Assembly: GCA_024280065.1 (NCBI GenBank)
Contig: JAJRQX010000024.1
Location: forward strand, 1 to 13,758
DNA length: 13,758 bases
Direction: 5' to 3'
Origin: Aquificota bacterium
GTDB lineage: Bacteria > Aquificota > Aquificia > Aquificales > Aquificaceae
The position numbers and the translations under genes were made by a program. The notes under the pieces were generated by a model, which saw nothing but the letters and a program-made list of their open reading frames with translations, was not told where the DNA came from and did no database searches. Of the stretch, positions 11,201 to 13,758 are shown in pieces. The number at the start of each line of letters is the position of its first letter. Position 1 is the stretch's first letter.

Positions 11201-13012
11201 TTACTCAACAACCTTTATGTGGACATCCTTGAGTTGCCCTGGTGTGACACGGTCCGGGGCGGAGGTGAGCATGCATATACCTTTCTGGGTCTTCGGGAAG
11301 GCTATAACATCCCTTATGGAATCAAGGCCTCTCATCAGGGCGACGAGCCTGTCAAGTCCGAAGGCGAAGCCTCCGTGAGGAGGTGCTCCGAACCTGAGGG
11401 CTTCCAGAAGAAAACCGAACTTATCCTTTGCCTCCTCTTCAGATATCTCAAGGAGCTTGAAGACGGTCTCCTGAAGGTCACTCCTGTGTATACGTATTGA
11501 CCCTCCTCCCACCTCCTCTCCGTTTATGACAAGGTCGTAGGCTCTCGCCCTTACTGCATGAACTATTCTCTTCCTCTCTTCAAGGTCTTCGGTCTTGAGA
11601 GCTTCCCTCAGCTTCTCCTCATCCTCCTCCTTCGGAGCGGTGAATGGGTGGTGTAGGGAAACGAACCTGCCTTCTTCTTCATCCCACTCCATAAGGGGGA
11701 AGTCAACCACCCACACGACGTCCCATTTTTGCCCATCCACAAGAGAGTATCTCCCTGCAAGCTCTAGCCTGAGGGAGCCCAGGATCCTGTGTACGATCTC
11801 CTCCCTGTCCGCTGAGAAGAATATGACGTCCCCCTCCTCTGCCTTAACCCTTTCAAGCAGTTTCTCGGTCTCTTCCTCTGAGAAGAACTTGACTATGGGT
11901 GAGGTGAGCTTTCCTTTCTCCACCTTTATCCAGGCCAGACCTTTAGCTCCAAGTTTCTGAACGAAGACTGTAAGCTCGTCTATCTCCTTCCTTGATAGGT
12001 TCCCGTTTTTGAAGTTTATGGCCTTGACCACTCCCCCCTGTTCGATCGCGTTCCTGAAGACTTTGAACTTGGTGTTTTTGAATACGTCCGTGAGATCTAT
12101 GAGTTCCAAGCCGAACCTCCTGTCCGGCTTGTCCGTCCCGAACCTTGACAGGGCCTCCTCGTAGGGTATCCTGTCAAAGGGCCTCCTTAGTTCAACACCA
12201 AGGAGTTCCTTGAACAGCCTGACAACCAGCCTCTCCACAACGTCCATTACATCCTCTTCGCTGACGAAGGACATCTCAAAGTCTATCTGGGTGAACTCCG
12301 GCTGGCGGTCCGCCCTCAGGTCTTCATCCCTGAAGCACTTGACTATCTGGAAGTATCTGTCAAAGCCTGCAACCATCAGGATCTGTTTGAAGAGCTGGGG
12401 GGACTGGGGCAGGGCGTAAAACTTGCCAGGGTGCAGTCTTGAAGGGACTATGAAATCCCTCGCCCCTTCCGGCGTTGATTTGGTCAGAAAAGGTGTCTCT
12501 ATCTCAACGAAACCCTCTTCCTCAAAAAATCTCCTGACCACCTGGTAGAACCTGTGCCTGAAGAGAAGGTTCTCCTTCATGAACTCCCTTCTTAGGTCTA
12601 TGTATCTGTATCTGAGCTTTATCTCCTCCGAGACGTGGGTCTCCTCATCCACAGGAAATGGTGGGGGATCCGATGTGTTGAATATCCTTATCTCTCTGGC
12701 TTTTATCTCCACGTATCCGGTCTTCAGCTTCGGGTTCTCCGTCCCTTCGGGTCTTCTCCTCACCTCCCCCCTGACGCCTATGACCCATTCCGGCTTTACC
12801 CTGTCAGCCTTCTCGTAGGCTTCAGGATCCGTTTTCTCTTCAACCACTACCTGAACTATCCCCTCCCTGTCCCTGAGGTCTATGAATATCACACCTCCGT
12901 GGTTCCTAACCCTGTGAACCCAGCCGCAGACCTTAAGCTCCCTGCCTACATCCTCAAGGGAGACCTCTCCACAGTATTTGTCCCTTTTGAAGTTCCCAAA
13001 GCTCTCTACCAT
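11201..13012 (-). CDS. aspS: Aspartyl-tRNA synthetase, probably non-discriminating
   Basis: A full-length bacterial-type class IIb synthetase (603 residues). An N-terminal OB-fold anticodon domain (about 1-110) contains GWVHRVRNHGGVIFIDLRDREG. The catalytic core has IETPFLTKSTPEGARDF (171-187), motif 2 FRDEDLRADRQPEFTQ (227-242) and motif 3 GGFAFGLDRL (547-556), and the bacterial GAD insertion lies at about 290-420. It charges tRNA-Asp with aspartate. His38 in RNHGG aligns with the His near position 31 of Pseudomonas AspRS, linked to relaxed anticodon recognition, so it may also make Asp-tRNA-Asn for GatCAB, as expected in Aquificota. There is no Shine-Dalgarno sequence; TATAAT lies 8 bases before the ATG. 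Confidence 0.97.
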   Translation of the reverse strand: MVESFGNFKRDKYCGEVSLEDVGRELKVCGWVHRVRNHGGVIFIDLRDREGIVQVVVEEKTDPEAYEKADRVKPEWVIGVRGEVRRRPEGTENPKLKTGYVEIKAREIRIFNTSDPPPFPVDEETHVSEEIKLRYRYIDLRREFMKENLLFRHRFYQVVRRFFEEEGFVEIETPFLTKSTPEGARDFIVPSRLHPGKFYALPQSPQLFKQILMVAGFDRYFQIVKCFRDEDLRADRQPEFTQIDFEMSFVSEEDVMDVVERLVVRLFKELLGVELRRPFDRIPYEEALSRFGTDKPDRRFGLELIDLTDVFKNTKFKVFRNAIEQGGVVKAINFKNGNLSRKEIDELTVFVQKLGAKGLAWIKVEKGKLTSPIVKFFSEEETEKLLERVKAEEGDVIFFSADREEIVHRILGSLRLELAGRYSLVDGQKWDVVWVVDFPLMEWDEEEGRFVSLHHPFTAPKEEDEEKLREALKTEDLEERKRIVHAVRARAYDLVINGEEVGGGSIRIHRSDLQETVFKLLEISEEEAKDKFGFLLEALRFGAPPHGGFAFGLDRLVALMRGLDSIRDVIAFPKTQKGICMLTSAPDRVTPGQLKDVHIKVVE

Positions 13013-13020
13013 AGAGGAAT

Positions 13021-13026
13021 ATTATA
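13021..13026 (-). promoter_or_regulatory. -10 hexamer (TATAAT) of aspS
   Basis: A perfect TATAAT is followed by eight bases (ATTCCTCT on the minus strand) and the aspS ATG, with no ribosome site between. The transcript would start within about two bases of the codon. No -35 is recognised. aspS may also be read from the cytochrome promoter upstream. Confidence 0.45.
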
Positions 13027-13045
13027 GGTAGGTTGGTTATCCGAA

Positions 13046-13061
13046 GGGGGCGAAGGCCCCC
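13046..13061 (-). terminator. GC-rich hairpin after the cytochrome gene, weak terminator
   Basis: GGGGGC and GCCCCC form a perfect 6-bp stem around a 4-base loop, 8 bases after the cytochrome stop. The bases that follow on the minus strand (TTCGGATAACC) do not form a U tract, so it may partly terminate or simply protect the 3' end of the cytochrome mRNA. Confidence 0.4.
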
Positions 13062-13069
13062 GGGTGTGA

Positions 13070-13384
13070 TCACTTGAAGCTCATTATGTAGTTGGCGAGT
13101 GCTTGAAACTCCTCATCCGAGAGGTTCTTTATAAGGGTGAGCTGGGGCATCATGATGGCCGCCTTTGCCGGGTCCACTATCGGCTTTGCCTGACCTTTTA
13201 GGAACTTAACCAACTGGTCCTCCTTCCCTACGTAGGCCTGGGCTATCTTCTTCAGAGAGGGACCTACCGTGTCTGCGGTCGGTTGGTGACAGGAGGCACA
13301 CCCTTTCGCCTTGAATATGGCTGCTCCATCGGCGGCAAGGGCCGTTCCTCCAAGGAGGGCAAACAGAACCACCAACTTTCTCAT
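13070..13384 (-). CDS. Class I monohaem cytochrome c, c555-like
   Basis: A protein of 104 residues: a signal peptide (about 1-18, MRKLVVLFALLGGTALAA) and a small cytochrome c domain. CASCH (29-33) binds haem with His33 as axial ligand; Met79 in IMMPQ is the probable sixth ligand; LSDEEFQALANYIMSF is the usual C-terminal helix. GPSLKKIAQAYVGKEDQLVKFLKG closely resembles cytochrome c555 of Aquifex as I recall it, a soluble periplasmic carrier feeding the terminal oxidase. The frame is open to 13405, but the ATG at 13384, six bases after AGGAGGT, fits the signal peptide. It has its own promoter and a hairpin after the stop. Confidence 0.95.
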   Translation of the reverse strand: MRKLVVLFALLGGTALAADGAAIFKAKGCASCHQPTADTVGPSLKKIAQAYVGKEDQLVKFLKGQAKPIVDPAKAAIMMPQLTLIKNLSDEEFQALANYIMSFK

Positions 13385-13390
13385 AACCTT

Positions 13391-13397
13391 ACCTCCT
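13391..13397 (-). promoter_or_regulatory. Shine-Dalgarno site (AGGAGGT) of the cytochrome gene
   Basis: It lies six bases before the ATG at 13384 and overrules the upstream in-frame ATG at 13405. It is one of the strongest ribosome sites in the window, as fits an abundant electron carrier. Confidence 0.85.
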
Positions 13398-13416
13398 TTC
13401 TTCATTCGGAAATTCT

Positions 13417-13446
13417 AATATAATCATACACCATTTTATTCTTCAA
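13417..13446 (-). promoter_or_regulatory. Promoter of the cytochrome c gene
   Basis: On the minus strand, TTGAAG (13446-13441), an 18-base spacer and TATATT (13422-13417) form a good sigma70-type promoter with a start near 13410 and a leader of about 26 bases carrying the ribosome site. The -35 lies in the last codons of the upstream gene. Confidence 0.5.
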
Positions 13447-13758
13447 GGGGTTTACATCTGTTTACCGAACCGAAGCAGTCTGGACATAGGTCAAAGAAAA
13501 CTAGAAGTCCCAAACCACCTATCATCATGTTCACCTGTGTGATCACCAAGTTCTCCTGTCTGTCAGGAAGGATCTGATACTCCTCAAGCTCCTTTCCGCA
13601 TGCGGTCTTGTTCTCCGCATCCCCGAGCTTGTGGAATTGGAAGACGAGCCTCTTTGTTCTTCTGCACTTCATCCACTTGGGCTTTAAGTCAAGTATAACG
13701 AAGTTTATCTGAACGTTCTCATCAACCAACTTAGCCTTCTCAACAAGCTTCTTTAGTC
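13436..13758 (-). CDS. Unknown cysteine-containing protein (3' part)
   Basis: The frame stays open to the right edge, so the start lies outside and the TTG at 13729 need not be the true one. About 107 residues are visible: a basic helix (LKKLVEKAKLVDENVQ), a beta-rich middle (NFVILDLKPKWMKCRRTKRLVFQFH), and a tail with a hydrophobic stretch (TQVNMMIGGLGLLVFFDLCPDCFGSVNRC). The cysteines (KCRR, TACGK, LCPDC, NRC) could make a small zinc site. I do not recognise the family. Its last codons hold the -35 of the cytochrome promoter, and it may belong to the same functional group, but nothing shows this. Confidence 0.6.
   Translation of the reverse strand, partial: LKKLVEKAKLVDENVQINFVILDLKPKWMKCRRTKRLVFQFHKLGDAENKTACGKELEEYQILPDRQENLVITQVNMMIGGLGLLVFFDLCPDCFGSVNRCKPLEE

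Noticed and set aside
1..13758. Mobile element, CRISPR array or defence island
   Set aside because: I found no transposase, integrase, Cas motif, spaced direct repeats or terminal inverted repeats on either strand. The content is housekeeping and respiratory.

Overview
The window looks like chromosomal DNA from a thermophilic member of the Aquificota, most likely near Aquifex, Hydrogenivirga or Hydrogenobacter. The clearest sign is the small cytochrome c at 13070-13384, whose sequence (CASCH, then VGPSLKKIAQAY, then a late MMPQ) closely resembles what I recall of Aquifex cytochrome c555. Very short gaps, many 4-bp stop/start overlaps, a Lys/Glu-rich protein style, a non-discriminating-type AspRS and scattered single-copy housekeeping genes fit the same group. 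I made this assignment by eye, without a database search. I see no transposase, integrase, CRISPR array, tRNA or rRNA.

Layout, left to right. (1) 1-1087: two divergent alpha/beta-hydrolase genes, the left one cut by the window edge. (2) 1068-3171, minus strand: a tight operon of a GspL-like protein, a GspM-like protein and a SAM methyltransferase. The first two are inner-membrane platform parts of a type II secretion or pilus-like machine with no other components nearby. (3) 3249-5469, plus strand: an ODP-type di-iron metallo-beta-lactamase-fold protein translationally coupled to a Sco1/SenC lipoprotein, then a PCu(A)C copper chaperone and a thioredoxin-fold lipoprotein. This is probably a set for copper delivery and redox maturation of cytochrome oxidase. 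(4) 5440-5964, minus: a secreted PEBP/YbhB-like protein whose start region contains a seven-G run that breaks an otherwise good signal peptide. (5) 6024-7370, plus: a 12-TM MFS transporter. (6) 7371-7478: a convergent gap holding a strong plus-strand promoter, a C-rich hairpin, a G-quadruplex motif on the other strand and an intrinsic terminator. I interpret it as a candidate small RNA of about 80 nt.

(7) 7479-8681, minus: a sulfite-oxidase-like molybdopterin enzyme followed by thymidylate kinase. (8) 8720-9064, plus: a small basic helical protein of unknown role. (9) 9061-11146, minus: a four-gene cluster of a LOG-related TIGR00725 protein, a helical hypothetical protein, a phosphoribosyltransferase and TrpG/PabA amidotransferase. 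(10) 11201-13012, minus: aspartyl-tRNA synthetase. (11) 13070-13384, minus: cytochrome c. (12) 13436 to the right edge, minus: the 3' part of an unknown cysteine-rich protein.

Two regulatory themes stand out. First, several genes lack a Shine-Dalgarno sequence but have a TATAAT or TATATT hexamer 6-10 bases before the ATG, which suggests leaderless mRNAs. In two cases the upstream gene's TGA stop doubles as the TG of an extended -10 promoter. Second, the candidate C-rich small RNA lies 1.4 kb from the G7 run at the PEBP start, an arrangement resembling the known C/U-rich sRNA versus G-repeat regulation of Helicobacter (RepG/tlpB). The link here is only a hypothesis.
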